Shown here in pieces: positions 1 to 8,190 of a stretch of 64,000 nucleotides of DNA. The notes beneath the pieces are model-generated. The model made no database searches. It saw only the letters and a list, made by a program, of their open reading frames with translations, and was not told the DNA's origin. The DNA is taken from NCBI RefSeq assembly GCF_004364585.1, contig NZ_SOAN01000005.1, positions 1 to 64,000 on the forward strand. The letters are read 5' to 3'. Every line of letters starts with the position of its first letter. The first letter of the stretch is position 1. Both the position numbers and the translations under genes were made by a program. Origin of the DNA: Nesterenkonia aurantiaca (GTDB taxonomy: Bacteria > Actinomycetota > Actinomycetes > Actinomycetales > Micrococcaceae).

Positions 1-231
1 CTACCTCACGCCCGCCGAGTACGCTCGGCAATGCACCTACCAAACGGAGAACGACGACTCCCACAACGTGTGGACCTAACAGAGGGGGCGGCTCACACCG
101 CCTATGACGAAGAGGCTGAATCCGTGGGGGTTGTCGAGAGTCAAACGTACAACGCTGAGGCATTTCTCTACTTCGATGGCAATCAGTGGTGGGTTTCGGA
201 GCTCGAGGTAGCGAGCGCGGTCGGCGAATGA
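1..231 (+). CDS. 3' end of an unrecognised gene, possibly frameshifted
   Basis: The gene enters from the left edge. Two frames share it. Bases 2-79 read as normal protein with the GC-rich codons usual here (starting YLTPAEYARQCTYQ) and stop at TAA 77-79. From about base 80 the coding-like frame is the one ending at TGA 229-231 (ending AEAFLYFDGNQWWVSELE). The first 75 bases of that second frame use rare codons (CTA, CGA, ACA), so they are probably not translated that way. One missing base just before 77 would join the two halves into one protein. Otherwise this is the end of one gene and a remnant of another. The stop overlaps the next start by four bases (ATGA 228-231). I do not recognise the family; the tail looks like a small exported protein. 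Confidence 0.45.
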   Translation, partial: LPHARRVRSAMHLPNGERRLPQRVDLTEGAAHTAYDEEAESVGVVESQTYNAEAFLYFDGNQWWVSELEVASAVGE

Positions 232-1307
232 GACCGCGGCGTATCGGGGGCGCTCTGATGTTGTTAGGTAGCGTCACGGCGCAATTTCTCGCGGTGCCCT
301 TCGATGCTGAGTCGATCAGTCCACAGATGTCGGGGACCTGTGACCACGTGGTCACTTGGGAAGGAAGAGCGGCCCGGGGCGCGGCGAAGTGTGAGCGTCC
401 CCAATTCGAATCGGTGGACCGATCACGGCGGGTGCCACAGAGTGAAGGCGAAGAATATGTCACTGGTGAGAGGGAGTCTGGCTGGTCAAGTCCTGCCCCG
501 GAGGCCCAGCCGACCTACTGCAGTGCCGAAGACGGAGCAGCCCCAGCCGGGTGTCGAGTCGTATTGCTAGACGAGTGTGCGTCTCGCGGCCTGGATTTAA
601 TCAATCCAGTCGATACCGGGGAGTTCTCTGGCTTCGTCTGTGCGCCCACCGCTGAGGTAGCTGACCTCGAAGAAGTTGAAGTCGAAGAAGAGGCCGTCGA
701 CATCATGGCTCTCTTACCCGGCGCCGTAGAAGAAGCCTTCGCAACCCTCCCCATCGCCGGGGGCTCCGTCGAATTTGAACCTGATCTCCTCGGTTTCGGT
801 TACCGGAACCGGCACACGCATATGTTCGCGGACGTCGAGACGCAGACCTTGAACCAGACGCTTCTCGGCATCCCCGTGGAGATCCGCGTGAATCCGCAGA
901 GCTTCCAATGGAACTACGGCGATGGCGCCAGTCGCGCCACCTACGAGCCCGGAGAACCAATGCCCGAGAGCTGGCAGGGCGAGACCGTGGTCAAGACCAA
1001 CCAGGAAACCCTCACGAGTCACGTCTACACCGAGACCGGGCGTTTCCCGGTCGGCCTGGCCACGACGTTCGTCGGGGAGTATCGAGTTGGCGGCGGACCC
1101 TGGATCGTGATCCCGGGCTCGGTAGATGTCCAGGCCTCACCGGGGCAGGCGGATATCTGGCGAGTCGCCGCACGCAACGTCTCCGGCTCCTGCCGCAATG
1201 CCGTCGACTGGGGCTGCAATGGCCCAGTCACCCTTGAACCCGGTGACACTCCACCGAAGATCTTCGCCGACCAGTACGACGCCAACGGCAACTGGCTGGG
1301 GGACTGA
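228..1307 (+). CDS. exported PKD-domain protein
   Basis: A 359-residue protein. I chose ATG 228 because it overlaps the upstream stop (ATGA) and gives a basic N-terminus (MRPRRIGG) plus a hydrophobic stretch ending near residue 27, a likely signal peptide. An upstream in-frame ATG at 186 is less likely. Residues about 215-330 hold a PKD-like beta-sandwich: FQWNYGDG is the usual WxFGDG-type motif, followed by a SHVYTETGRF strand typical of PKD repeats. Cysteines in the last 50 residues (SCRNAVDWGC) could form a disulphide. An acidic linker (EEVEVEEEAVD) lies before the PKD region. PKD domains usually mediate extracellular binding; the ligand is unknown. It is probably co-transcribed with the gene before it. 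Confidence 0.7.
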   Translation: MRPRRIGGALMLLGSVTAQFLAVPFDAESISPQMSGTCDHVVTWEGRAARGAAKCERPQFESVDRSRRVPQSEGEEYVTGERESGWSSPAPEAQPTYCSAEDGAAPAGCRVVLLDECASRGLDLINPVDTGEFSGFVCAPTAEVADLEEVEVEEEAVDIMALLPGAVEEAFATLPIAGGSVEFEPDLLGFGYRNRHTHMFADVETQTLNQTLLGIPVEIRVNPQSFQWNYGDGASRATYEPGEPMPESWQGETVVKTNQETLTSHVYTETGRFPVGLATTFVGEYRVGGGPWIVIPGSVDVQASPGQADIWRVAARNVSGSCRNAVDWGCNGPVTLEPGDTPPKIFADQYDANGNWLGD

Positions 1308-1369
1308 GTCCAGGCGCCGCGGCGGCATCGACGCAGAAGGCGCCGCCGCGTCGTCGTAGGTCCTCGGCG

Positions 1370-2392
1370 TCAGCGGAGGGGGAGGTGGTTGCCGGCGATC
1401 ATGCATCGCACCGACCCGCCTGCGGCCTCCAGGGTGGAGACCTCCACCGGCACCAATGTGCAGTGTGCCGAGATCGTCTCCCGCTGCTCCTCCGTCAGGC
1501 TCGCCTCGGCCGTGGTGGAGAGCACCAGGTAGCGTCCGCCGGGCCCGGCAAGTTCCAGGCAGTTTCCGGCGAAACGGTTGACCTGGGATTCGCTGAGCCC
1601 CACCACGGTGCGGCCGGAATCACGCAGCACCTCGAGCACGTGCTCGCGCTGGGAGACGTCGCGGATCATCGCGCTGCTGATCAGGGCGAGGTCGGTGCCC
1701 ACGGACATCATGACGTTGGTGTGGTACACCGGCACCCCGTCGCCGTCGGTGGCGTCGAAGAGCACCGGGGTATAGCCGAAGTCCCGGCAGAACTCAGCGA
1801 AGAGTCCACCGGAGAGCCGCCGGGAGCGGCAGGCGTAGGCCAGGCGCTCGCGGTGATCCAGCACCATCGAACCGGTGCCCTCGAGGTACTCCCCGAAGCG
1901 TTCGGCCGAGGAGTAGTCCACCACCCGGCGGACTCGGTGGGTCTCCTGTAGGTGCGCAAGAATGTCCTCGCGCCGCTCGGCCCGGCGGTTCTCCGCATAC
2001 ATCGGGTACAGCGTGACCGTGCCATCGGGATGGGTGCTGAACCAGTTGTTCGGGAACACGCTGTCCGGCGTCTCTGCGGAGGAGTCATCGAAGAGGTCCA
2101 CTCCGATGCCCAGACTTCCCAGGGTGCGCCCGAGCTCGGTGACCTCGGCATAGGCCGCGGCAGCTACTGCACGGGAGGCATCCCGGGCGGCTGAGGGCAA
2201 CAGCGCGTGGAGGATGCGCTGCTGGAAGCTGTTGTCCGCCGCCGTCTCAGGATTCGGTGTGAAGTGGTGCGGTCGGACCAACACCACCCGAGAGGGGGCC
2301 TGCTCGGTCACTGAACCGGTGGCCGAAGCACCCGCCTCCCTGCGCGGTCGCATGTTGAGTCGCCCCGCGGGGGCCTCAAGCACTTCAGTCAT
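1370..2392 (-). CDS. ctlX: CtlX-type citrulline hydrolase, amidinotransferase fold
   Basis: A 340-residue member of the arginine deiminase/dimethylarginine dimethylaminohydrolase superfamily that best fits CtlX, the citrulline ureidase that releases ornithine, CO2 and ammonia. Visible motifs are RPHHFTPNPETA near the N-terminus, SVFPNNWFSTH (substrate loop), a YHTNVMMSVG segment with the catalytic His, and SVRCMIAGNH at the end, where Cys330 is the expected nucleophile. It lies 6 bases downstream of the ornithine cyclodeaminase gene on the same strand, so the two are surely co-transcribed. The neighbour supports a citrulline-to-ornithine-to-proline route. The exact substrate (citrulline, arginine or a methylated arginine) cannot be settled from sequence alone. 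Confidence 0.8.
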   Translation of the reverse strand: MTEVLEAPAGRLNMRPRREAGASATGSVTEQAPSRVVLVRPHHFTPNPETAADNSFQQRILHALLPSAARDASRAVAAAAYAEVTELGRTLGSLGIGVDLFDDSSAETPDSVFPNNWFSTHPDGTVTLYPMYAENRRAERREDILAHLQETHRVRRVVDYSSAERFGEYLEGTGSMVLDHRERLAYACRSRRLSGGLFAEFCRDFGYTPVLFDATDGDGVPVYHTNVMMSVGTDLALISSAMIRDVSQREHVLEVLRDSGRTVVGLSESQVNRFAGNCLELAGPGGRYLVLSTTAEASLTEEQRETISAHCTLVPVEVSTLEAAGGSVRCMIAGNHLPLR

Positions 2393-2398
2393 AGAGGA

Positions 2399-3427
2399 TC
2401 ACCCCACCGGCTTCATCGAGCTGACCAGGGAGAACAGGTCCTTCGGGTCCTCGGGATCGGCGACCAGGTCCAGCGAGGTCTGCAGATCGGTGCCGGCAGT
2501 GGCATCACGGACGAAGCGCAGCGCCGAGAGGTCAGCAATCGCGAAACCCACCGAGTCGAAGATCGTGATCTGCTCGGCGGACTGCCGCCCGGTCTCGGCC
2601 CCGGTGAGCACCTGCCAGAACTCGACCACTGGGAAATCAGGCTCCATCTGCTGGATCTCACCCTCGATCCGGGTCTGCTCCGGGTACTCCACGAACACCC
2701 GGCCGCGGCGCAGGATCTCGGCATCGAGCTCGGTCTTGCCCGGGCAGTCTCCGCCCACGGCGTTGATGTGCACGCCGGGGGAGATCTGCGCCGAGCTCAG
2801 GATGGTGTTCTGTGCCTTGTCCGCGGTGCAGGTGGTGATGATGTCGGCGCCCGCGACGGCCTCGCTGGTGGATGATGCCAGGGTGACCCGGAAGCCGAGC
2901 GGCTCCAGGTTTCGACGCAGCTTCTCCATCGCGGCCGGATCCACGTCGAAGACCTGCAGGTCCTCGATGCCCAGCGCGGAACGGATCGCCAGCGCCTGGA
3001 ACTCCGCCTGGGAGCCCGCGCCGATCAGCGCCATCCGCTGCGAGTCCGGGCGGGCCAGGGCCTTCGCGGTCATCGCCGAGGTCGCGGCGGTGCGCAGCGC
3101 GGTCAGCAGCGTCATCTCGGCGAGGAACGTGGGGTAGCCGTTGTCCACGTCGGCGAGCATGCCGAAGGCGGTCACGGTCTGGAAGCCGCGAGACGGGTTC
3201 AGGGGATGTCCGTTGACGTACTTGAAGGCGTAGGTCTCCAGGTCCGAGGTCGGCATCAGCTCGATCACGCCGAACGGGGTGTGGCTGGCTATGCGCGGGA
3301 TCTTGTCGAAGCTCTCCCAGCGGCGGAAGTCATCCTCGAGGTAAGCGATCATCTCGGTCATCAGGTGCTCGACACCCTCGCGCTGGATCCAGCGGGCCAT
3401 GTTGCCGACGTCGACGAACTGCGTCAT
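2399..3427 (-). CDS. ocd: ornithine cyclodeaminase
   Basis: A 342-residue enzyme that converts L-ornithine to L-proline and ammonia with bound NAD. FKYVNGHPLNP (residues 68-78) is the substrate-site motif, LIGAGSQAEFQ (134-144) is the Rossmann glycine loop, and NAVGGDCPGKTEL is typical of true ornithine cyclodeaminases rather than mu-crystallin-like relatives. It is first in a two-gene operon with the CtlX-type hydrolase, whose product would be its substrate. A divergent AsnC/Lrp gene starts 138 bases upstream and probably controls the operon. Length is normal for the family. Confidence 0.9.
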   Translation of the reverse strand: MTQFVDVGNMARWIQREGVEHLMTEMIAYLEDDFRRWESFDKIPRIASHTPFGVIELMPTSDLETYAFKYVNGHPLNPSRGFQTVTAFGMLADVDNGYPTFLAEMTLLTALRTAATSAMTAKALARPDSQRMALIGAGSQAEFQALAIRSALGIEDLQVFDVDPAAMEKLRRNLEPLGFRVTLASSTSEAVAGADIITTCTADKAQNTILSSAQISPGVHINAVGGDCPGKTELDAEILRRGRVFVEYPEQTRIEGEIQQMEPDFPVVEFWQVLTGAETGRQSAEQITIFDSVGFAIADLSALRFVRDATAGTDLQTSLDLVADPEDPKDLFSLVSSMKPVG

Positions 3428-3493
3428 CAGAAGCTCCTTCAGGGGTGGTGCGTGAATCGTGCCAGGTTGATGAGTCTCAGACTAGAGATCTCG

Positions 3494-3503
3494 ATGTGCA
3501 CAT
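3494..3503. promoter_or_regulatory. palindrome in the ocd / AsnC-type divergent promoter
   Basis: ATGTGCACAT is a perfect 10-bp palindrome, with a second palindrome GAGATCTC just before it (3485-3492). Both lie midway between the divergent ocd and AsnC/Lrp genes, where an operator for the regulator would be expected. Binding is an inference. Confidence 0.35.
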
Positions 3504-3565
3504 GTAAGAGCATTTGTGTTGAAATTCGGGGCGATCAGGTGGCAGTTTGTCAGGGTGCAGTTAGC

Positions 3566-4006
3566 ATGATGTACATGCCGCGACTCACCGATCTCGACCG
3601 CCGCCTGATCTCCGCGCTGCGCAAGGACGGCCGCGCCCCGGTTGCGGCGCTCGCCGAACAGCTCGGGGTCGCCCGCGCCACGGTCACCAGTCGGATCGAG
3701 AAGCTCAAGGCGCAAGGGGTCATCGTGGGCTTCAGCGTGCGGGTCCACGATCACAACGAGACCGGCGAGGTCCGCGCGATCTCCTTCATCGAAGTGGTCG
3801 GACGCACCACCGATCACGTGATCGCCGAGCTGCGCGGTTTCCCCGAGATCATGGCGCTGCACACCACCAACGGCGGCTGGGACCTGGTTGCGGAGATCTC
3901 CTGCGAGAATCTGCGCGACTTCGACGAGGTGCTGCGCCGGGTGCGCGGGATCAAAGGCGTGGTCAACAGCGAGACCAGCCTGCTTCTGAGCTCGGTGGTC
4001 CGCTGA
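3566..4006 (+). CDS. AsnC/Lrp-family transcriptional regulator
   Basis: A 146-residue regulator of normal family length. The N-terminal helix-turn-helix (RRLISALRKDGRAPVAALAE followed by QLGVARATVTSRIEKLKAQG) is followed by the RAM ligand-binding domain, which ends NSETSLLLSSVV. Starts at 3566, 3569 and 3575 are all in frame; the protein proper begins PRLTDLDRRL. The reading frame stays open far upstream, but that part is antisense to ocd and should not be counted. Divergence from the ocd-ctlX operon suggests it senses an amino acid such as arginine, ornithine or proline and controls that operon. Confidence 0.88.
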   Translation: MMYMPRLTDLDRRLISALRKDGRAPVAALAEQLGVARATVTSRIEKLKAQGVIVGFSVRVHDHNETGEVRAISFIEVVGRTTDHVIAELRGFPEIMALHTTNGGWDLVAEISCENLRDFDEVLRRVRGIKGVVNSETSLLLSSVVR

Positions 4007-4097
4007 GAGCCGGAGCCGGCGCGGGGATCGTGCGGTCGCCGCGCGCGGAGCCGAACTGGCGCCGCCGTCGTTGTGCTCCCGCCGTCCCTCCCGGGCA

Positions 4098-4139
4098 GTT
4101 GAGTTATCCGGCGGCTACGTAGGTGCCGGATTCTTCAAC
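4098..4139 (+). terminator. hairpin between the AsnC-type gene and the M16 peptidase gene
   Basis: GTTGA (4098-4102) pairs with TCAAC (4135-4139), and ATCCGGC (4106-4112) pairs with GCCGGAT (4125-4131). The loop itself contains CTACGTAG, which is self-complementary. There is no T-run, so it may be a weak terminator of the upstream gene or a leader structure of the next one. Confidence 0.4.
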
Positions 4140-4162
4140 TCGCCGGGTAACCTGGGGGGCCT

Positions 4163-5464
4163 ATGCGCGTCACCATTGATCCTCACACCGAAGGCGTCCT
4201 GAACAACGACGCTGGCTCCACCGTCCGCCGCTCCGTGCTCCCCGCCGGGGTGCGGGTGCTCACCGAGGAGATGCCGGGCCAGCGCTCGGTCACCCTGGGG
4301 TTCTGGATCGGGGTGGGCTCCCGCGACGAGGCCGCCCATCAGCACGGTTCCACCCACTTCCTGGAGCACCTGCTTTTCAAGGGCACCAAGACCCGTTCCT
4401 CGCTGGAGATCGCCTCGGCCTTCGACAGCGTGGGCGGTGAGTCCAACGCGCTGACCGGCAAGGAGCACACCTGCTACTACGCCCGGGTGCTGGACACCGA
4501 TCTGCCCATGGCCGTTGATGTGCTCACCGACATCGTCACCTCCGCGTTGCTGGACCCGGCCGAGATGGAGATCGAGCGCGGGGTGATCCTCGAAGAGCTC
4601 GCCATGGCCGAGGATGATCCCGAGGATGTGGTCCACGAGCGGTTCGGCTCCCAGGTCCTCGACGGCCACCCGCTGGGCCGCCCCATTGGCGGCACCCCCG
4701 CAGAGATCAACGCCGCCAGCCGCGAGGATGTCTTCAACCACTACCAGCGCTGGTACCGCCCCGATGAGCTGGTCATTACCGCCGCCGGTGGCCTCGACCA
4801 CGACCACGTGGTCTCCCTCATCGCCGAGGCGCTGGAGAAGTCCTCCTGGGACATGAGCGTCCCCGGCTCGCCGGCGCAGCGCAGGGTCGGACAAGAGACC
4901 GAGATCCCGGTCCGTGCCGGCACCGAGACCATCATCAAACCGGTGGAGCAGTCCCAGGTGATCCTCGGCGGACGCGGCATGGCCGCCTCGGACGAGGACC
5001 GCTTCGCGCTCTCGGTGATGCACGCGGTGCTCGGCGGCGGCATGTCCTCCCGGCTCTTCCAAGAGGTCCGGGAGCGCCGCGGGCTGGCCTATTCCACATA
5101 CTCCTTCTCCTCGGCGATGACCGACGCCGGCTATTTCGGGCTCTACGCCGGCTGCCTGCCGAACAAGGTCGCCAAGGTCACCGAGGTCATGGCCGCTGAG
5201 CTCGACCGGATCGCCACCGACCATGTCAGTGCCGAGGAGCTGACCCGCGCCAAGGGTCAGCTGCGCGGCGGCACCGTGCTGGGCATGGAGGAGACCTCCT
5301 CGCGGATGTCTCGGCTGGGCCGCGCGGAGCTGGTGCGCGGGGAGTTCGTCGACATCTCGGACACGCTGCACCAGATCGACGCGATCACCGCCGAGGACGT
5401 GCGCAAGGTCGCCGCCAGGCTGGCCGACTCACCGCGAGCTGTCACGGTGGTCGGGCCCGCCTGA
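4163..5464 (+). CDS. M16-family zinc peptidase (insulinase-like)
   Basis: A 433-residue single-chain M16B peptidase, close to the processing-peptidase/PepR type. HFLEH (65-69) is the inverted zinc motif, with two His ligands and the catalytic Glu68. The third ligand lies in the downstream glutamate-rich helix (ERGVILEELAMAEDD). The inactive second M16 domain carries the usual R/Y element (ERRGLAYSTYSF). In many actinobacteria this gene lies between pnp and dapB. Here neither is adjacent; dapB is 10 kb away. A TAACCT hexamer ends 9 bases before the ATG, so the transcript may be nearly leaderless. Substrates are unknown. Confidence 0.88.
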   Translation: MRVTIDPHTEGVLNNDAGSTVRRSVLPAGVRVLTEEMPGQRSVTLGFWIGVGSRDEAAHQHGSTHFLEHLLFKGTKTRSSLEIASAFDSVGGESNALTGKEHTCYYARVLDTDLPMAVDVLTDIVTSALLDPAEMEIERGVILEELAMAEDDPEDVVHERFGSQVLDGHPLGRPIGGTPAEINAASREDVFNHYQRWYRPDELVITAAGGLDHDHVVSLIAEALEKSSWDMSVPGSPAQRRVGQETEIPVRAGTETIIKPVEQSQVILGGRGMAASDEDRFALSVMHAVLGGGMSSRLFQEVRERRGLAYSTYSFSSAMTDAGYFGLYAGCLPNKVAKVTEVMAAELDRIATDHVSAEELTRAKGQLRGGTVLGMEETSSRMSRLGRAELVRGEFVDISDTLHQIDAITAEDVRKVAARLADSPRAVTVVGPA

Positions 5465-5503
5465 ACCGGAGGGTGATGCTGCAGTCCAGACCGAGGGGGC
5501 CTC

Positions 5504-6019
5504 ATGCACGGCAGGCATAGCCACGGTGAGGCCCGACGCGCCGGCGCCGTGGTCGTGATGCTCGGCCTGGTGCTCCTGACGGCCTGCGCCGGAGACTCAG
5601 GTCCTATCGGGTCCGAGAGTCCTGGTGATCGGTCCACCAGCGGTCCTGCGGCGACCTCCCCGGAGGAAGGTCTCGACGGCGATGGCGGTGACGGCCCCGA
5701 GATGAACCCCACTCCGGTGCATGAGACCTCGGAGCTGGTGTCCGAGCACCTCTCCAGCTGGCAGGAATATAGCAGCGCCTCAGAGGCTGAGCTGCAGGTG
5801 GCCTTCTACAGCGGCAACCCCGCCTGCTATGGCGTGCGCTCGGTGGTGGAAGAGACCGATACCCAGGTTCGGGTGGCCACCATCTCAGGCACGCTGCCCG
5901 ATGCGATCGACTCCGCCTGCACCCAGGAGGCCCGCTACGTCGCACTGGTCATCGAGCTCGACGAGCCGCTGGGCGAGCGTGAGGTCGTGCCGCTGACCGA
6001 GGTCGAGCTGACCCGCTGA
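5504..6019 (+). CDS. small putative lipoprotein of unknown function
   Basis: A 171-residue protein with a basic N-terminus, a hydrophobic segment and a lipobox LTAC with Cys28, so it is probably a lipid-anchored exported protein. A Ser/Gly/Asp-rich linker (about 29-75) is followed by a small beta-rich domain (about 80-170) with Cys pairs at AC (in NPACYGVRS) and in SACTQEARYV, possibly a disulphide. I do not recognise the family. Its last codons and the stop fall inside an 8-bp tandem repeat. Confidence 0.65.
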   Translation: MHGRHSHGEARRAGAVVVMLGLVLLTACAGDSGPIGSESPGDRSTSGPAATSPEEGLDGDGGDGPEMNPTPVHETSELVSEHLSSWQEYSSASEAELQVAFYSGNPACYGVRSVVEETDTQVRVATISGTLPDAIDSACTQEARYVALVIELDEPLGEREVVPLTEVELTR

Positions 6020-6062
6020 CCTGCTCGTGCGCTGACCCGCTGACCCGCTGACCCGCTGGCCC
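6007..6062 (+). repeat. 8-bp tandem repeat across a stop codon
   Basis: GCTGACCC occurs at 6007-6014, 6031-6038, 6039-6046 and 6047-6054, with variants at 6015-6022 (GCTGACCT) and 6055-6062 (GCTGGCCC). The TGA stop of the lipoprotein gene (6017-6019) is part of one unit. Since 8 is not a multiple of 3, gain or loss of a unit upstream of the stop would change the protein's C-terminus. Confidence 0.8.
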
Positions 6063-6089
6063 GCGCCTGATCCCCTGTGGTCCGCGCGT

Positions 6090-6470
6090 TCAGTGCGGCC
6101 CGGACCAGATCCGGCTCTGCGCAGCCCCAATTGCTTCGAGCCCGCCGAAGTAGACCTCGATCTCAGTGATCTGTCCGTCGACCACCTTCATGATCTCCAC
6201 GTTGCTGAAGGGCTGCTGGTTCCGCAGCTGCGCGATGTAGCGCAGCATCACCGTGCCGGGTTCGATCTCCAGCACCGTCGTGATCTCCTGACGCAGGAAC
6301 CGCTCTGCGGTGGGGAAGCAGGTGTCGAGGAAGGTGGACTTGTCCACGTGGTCATCCTGCGGCGAGGTGAAGGTCATGTCATCGCTGAGCAGCATTCGGG
6401 CTGCCCGTCGGTCTCCGACTCGGTAGGCCGCGAACTGCGCCAGAACCGTCTCCATCGGCGTCCTGATCAT
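6090..6470 (-). CDS. NTF2-like/SnoaL-family protein
   Basis: A 126-residue protein with the cone-shaped NTF2/SnoaL pattern: an N-terminal helix (METVLAQFAAYRVGD), a LLSDDMTFTSPQDDHVDKST strand-turn region, then beta strands (VMLRYIAQL, EIMKVVDGQITEIEVYFG). Such proteins are small ketosteroid-isomerase-like enzymes or ligand-binding domains; the reaction cannot be named from sequence. It stands alone between a lipoprotein gene and the molybdopterin cluster. A second Met six codons in is an alternative start. Confidence 0.7.
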   Translation of the reverse strand: MIRTPMETVLAQFAAYRVGDRRAARMLLSDDMTFTSPQDDHVDKSTFLDTCFPTAERFLRQEITTVLEIEPGTVMLRYIAQLRNQQPFSNVEIMKVVDGQITEIEVYFGGLEAIGAAQSRIWSGPH

Positions 6471-6532
6471 GCCCCGGAATCTACTCGACGGTCCTGTGGC
6501 ATGTCAGCGGCTCGCGGCCCCAGATGCTTCGG

Positions 6533-6934
6533 TCAGCCGCCGGCGAAGGGCGGAAGCACGTCGAGCTGATCTCCGGGACGCACTCGGGAGGTCTCCGTCC
6601 GGGCCCTGACCCCATTGATCAGGACCGAGCTGCGCGCGCAGACCCGCTCCAGGCTGAGCGTCGCCGCGCCGTCGTCGGAGTTGTGGTCGGAGTGGCGCTC
6701 GGGGCGCTCGTCAGGGTTGCGATCGGCGTCACCGGCGGCGGAGTCGGCAGCAGGGCCGGGGCTTGAGCCCTGCTCCCGGACCATCCGCGGCAGGTCCGCC
6801 AGCAGCTCCATGACGGCTATTCCTTCTGCCGGGACCGGCAGCCTCAGCTCCTGCGCCCCGGCCGCTTCGGCGGCGGCGGCGAAGAACCGGACATGGATCG
6901 GCGCAGGGGTCGGCGCGGCGGAGATCTCGGGCAT
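6533..6934 (-). CDS. moaD: MoaD-like molybdopterin synthase small subunit
   Basis: A 133-residue ubiquitin-fold sulphur carrier ending in the diagnostic Gly-Gly (PPFAGG). Thiocarboxylated at that glycine, MoaD hands sulphur to precursor Z in the MoaE complex. Strands VRFFAAAAEAAG and LRLPVPAEG open the fold, and SSVLINGVRARTETSRVRPG with DQLDVLPPFAGG close it. Between them, residues about 55-90 form an Asp/Glu/Arg/Pro-rich insert absent from ordinary MoaD proteins of about 80-90 residues. The start lies 5 bases after the moaA stop, so the two genes are probably translationally coupled. Confidence 0.85.
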   Translation of the reverse strand: MPEISAAPTPAPIHVRFFAAAAEAAGAQELRLPVPAEGIAVMELLADLPRMVREQGSSPGPAADSAAGDADRNPDERPERHSDHNSDDGAATLSLERVCARSSVLINGVRARTETSRVRPGDQLDVLPPFAGG

Positions 6935-6939
6935 CTGGT

Positions 6940-8190
6940 TCAGCCTCCGATGGCGGACATGGAGCGGTCAGGGCGGTGGAAGCTGGCCAGATCGAAGCCG
7001 GGCCGGTCGGTGCCGTGGGCCGCGGGCTTGAGCCACATCGCTTCGGCCCAGGCCTGGGCGATCTCGGAGTCAGTGGTGGCCGGGTTCCGCAGCAGGTGCA
7101 TCAGGTCGAACTCCTCGTTGGAGAACAGGCAGCTCATCACCCGGCCCTCGGCGGTGAGTCGGGTGCGTCGGCAGTCCGCGCAGAACGGCTCGGTCACCGA
7201 GGCGATCACGCCGACCCGGCCCAGCGGCTCGCCGGCCAGCCCGCCCAGGATCGCCTCCGCGCTGGTGCCCAGCGGGTAGACGTCGAAGCGTTCCGCCGGT
7301 GCCCCGTCGCGGTTCTCCGGTGTGGGGGTCAGCACGAACCGCGCCGAGAGCAGCTCCCGGGTCTCTGCAGCGGAGATGGTGCCTTCCTTGTTCCACTGCT
7401 GGTCCCCGTCCAACGGCATCTGTTCGATGAAGCGCAGCTCGAAGCCGCGCTCGATCGACCAGGCCAGCAGGTCTGCGGCGTGGACGTCGTTGATCCCGCG
7501 CATCAGCACGGCATTGATCTTCAGCGGGGTCAGTCCGGCCGCGGCGGCGGCCTCGACCCCGATCAGCACCTTGTCCAGGGAGTCTCGGCGGGTCAGCTGG
7601 GCGAAGGTCTCCCGGTGCACCGAATCCAGTGAGATGTTCACCCGGGTCAGCCCGGCCTCTGCCAGGGCCGCGGCCTTGCGCTCGAGCCCGATGGCGTTGG
7701 TGGTCATCGCGATGGGCAGCTCCGGATGGTCCGCGCGCAGCGCCGCGATGATGTCGACCAGATCGGCCCGGACCAGTGGCTCGCCGCCGGTGAGCCGGAG
7801 TTCGCGGACACCGAGGGTGTTGACCCCGATGTGCACCAGCCGGCGGATCTCCTCGGCCGAGAGGAGCTGATCCTTGCTCAGCCAGGGGAGCCCCTCGGCG
7901 GGCATGCAGTAGGTGCAGCGCAGATTGCACTTGTCGATCAACGAGATTCGCAGGTCCGTGGCGCGTCGGCCGAAGGAGTCCATCAGCCCGCGGGCCGGAT
8001 CGGCGCCGCTGGTGTCCGCGGAAGCCCCTCCGGGCGAGCCGTCAGGACCCGGAGCGCGCAGACCGGAGGTTTTCTGCTGCGAAGGCAGGCCGGGCATGCC
8101 CAGCGAGACCGGGGTGGAGGCACCCGCGCGCAGCGGGTCGCTGCTCGAGTCACCTCGTGCGGGGGAGTGGTCAGCTGAAAACTGCTGCAT
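6940..8190 (-). CDS. moaA: GTP 3',8-cyclase MoaA
   Basis: A radical-SAM enzyme that, with MoaC, makes cyclic pyranopterin monophosphate from GTP. The N-terminal cluster motif CNLRCTYC gives Cys88, Cys92 and Cys95 in a 416-residue protein. The C-terminal cluster is formed by FCADC and the later MSC. The protein ends in Gly-Gly, as MoaA usually does. I place the start at ATG 8190 because a TACGAT hexamer lies 6 bases upstream, fitting a leaderless transcript; a longer reading from 8238 is possible. Residues 1-70 are a Pro/Ser/Gly-rich extension ahead of the conserved GRRATDLRISL. It is first in the moaA-moaD operon, divergent from moeA. Confidence 0.92.
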   Translation of the reverse strand: MQQFSADHSPARGDSSSDPLRAGASTPVSLGMPGLPSQQKTSGLRAPGPDGSPGGASADTSGADPARGLMDSFGRRATDLRISLIDKCNLRCTYCMPAEGLPWLSKDQLLSAEEIRRLVHIGVNTLGVRELRLTGGEPLVRADLVDIIAALRADHPELPIAMTTNAIGLERKAAALAEAGLTRVNISLDSVHRETFAQLTRRDSLDKVLIGVEAAAAAGLTPLKINAVLMRGINDVHAADLLAWSIERGFELRFIEQMPLDGDQQWNKEGTISAAETRELLSARFVLTPTPENRDGAPAERFDVYPLGTSAEAILGGLAGEPLGRVGVIASVTEPFCADCRRTRLTAEGRVMSCLFSNEEFDLMHLLRNPATTDSEIAQAWAEAMWLKPAAHGTDRPGFDLASFHRPDRSMSAIGG

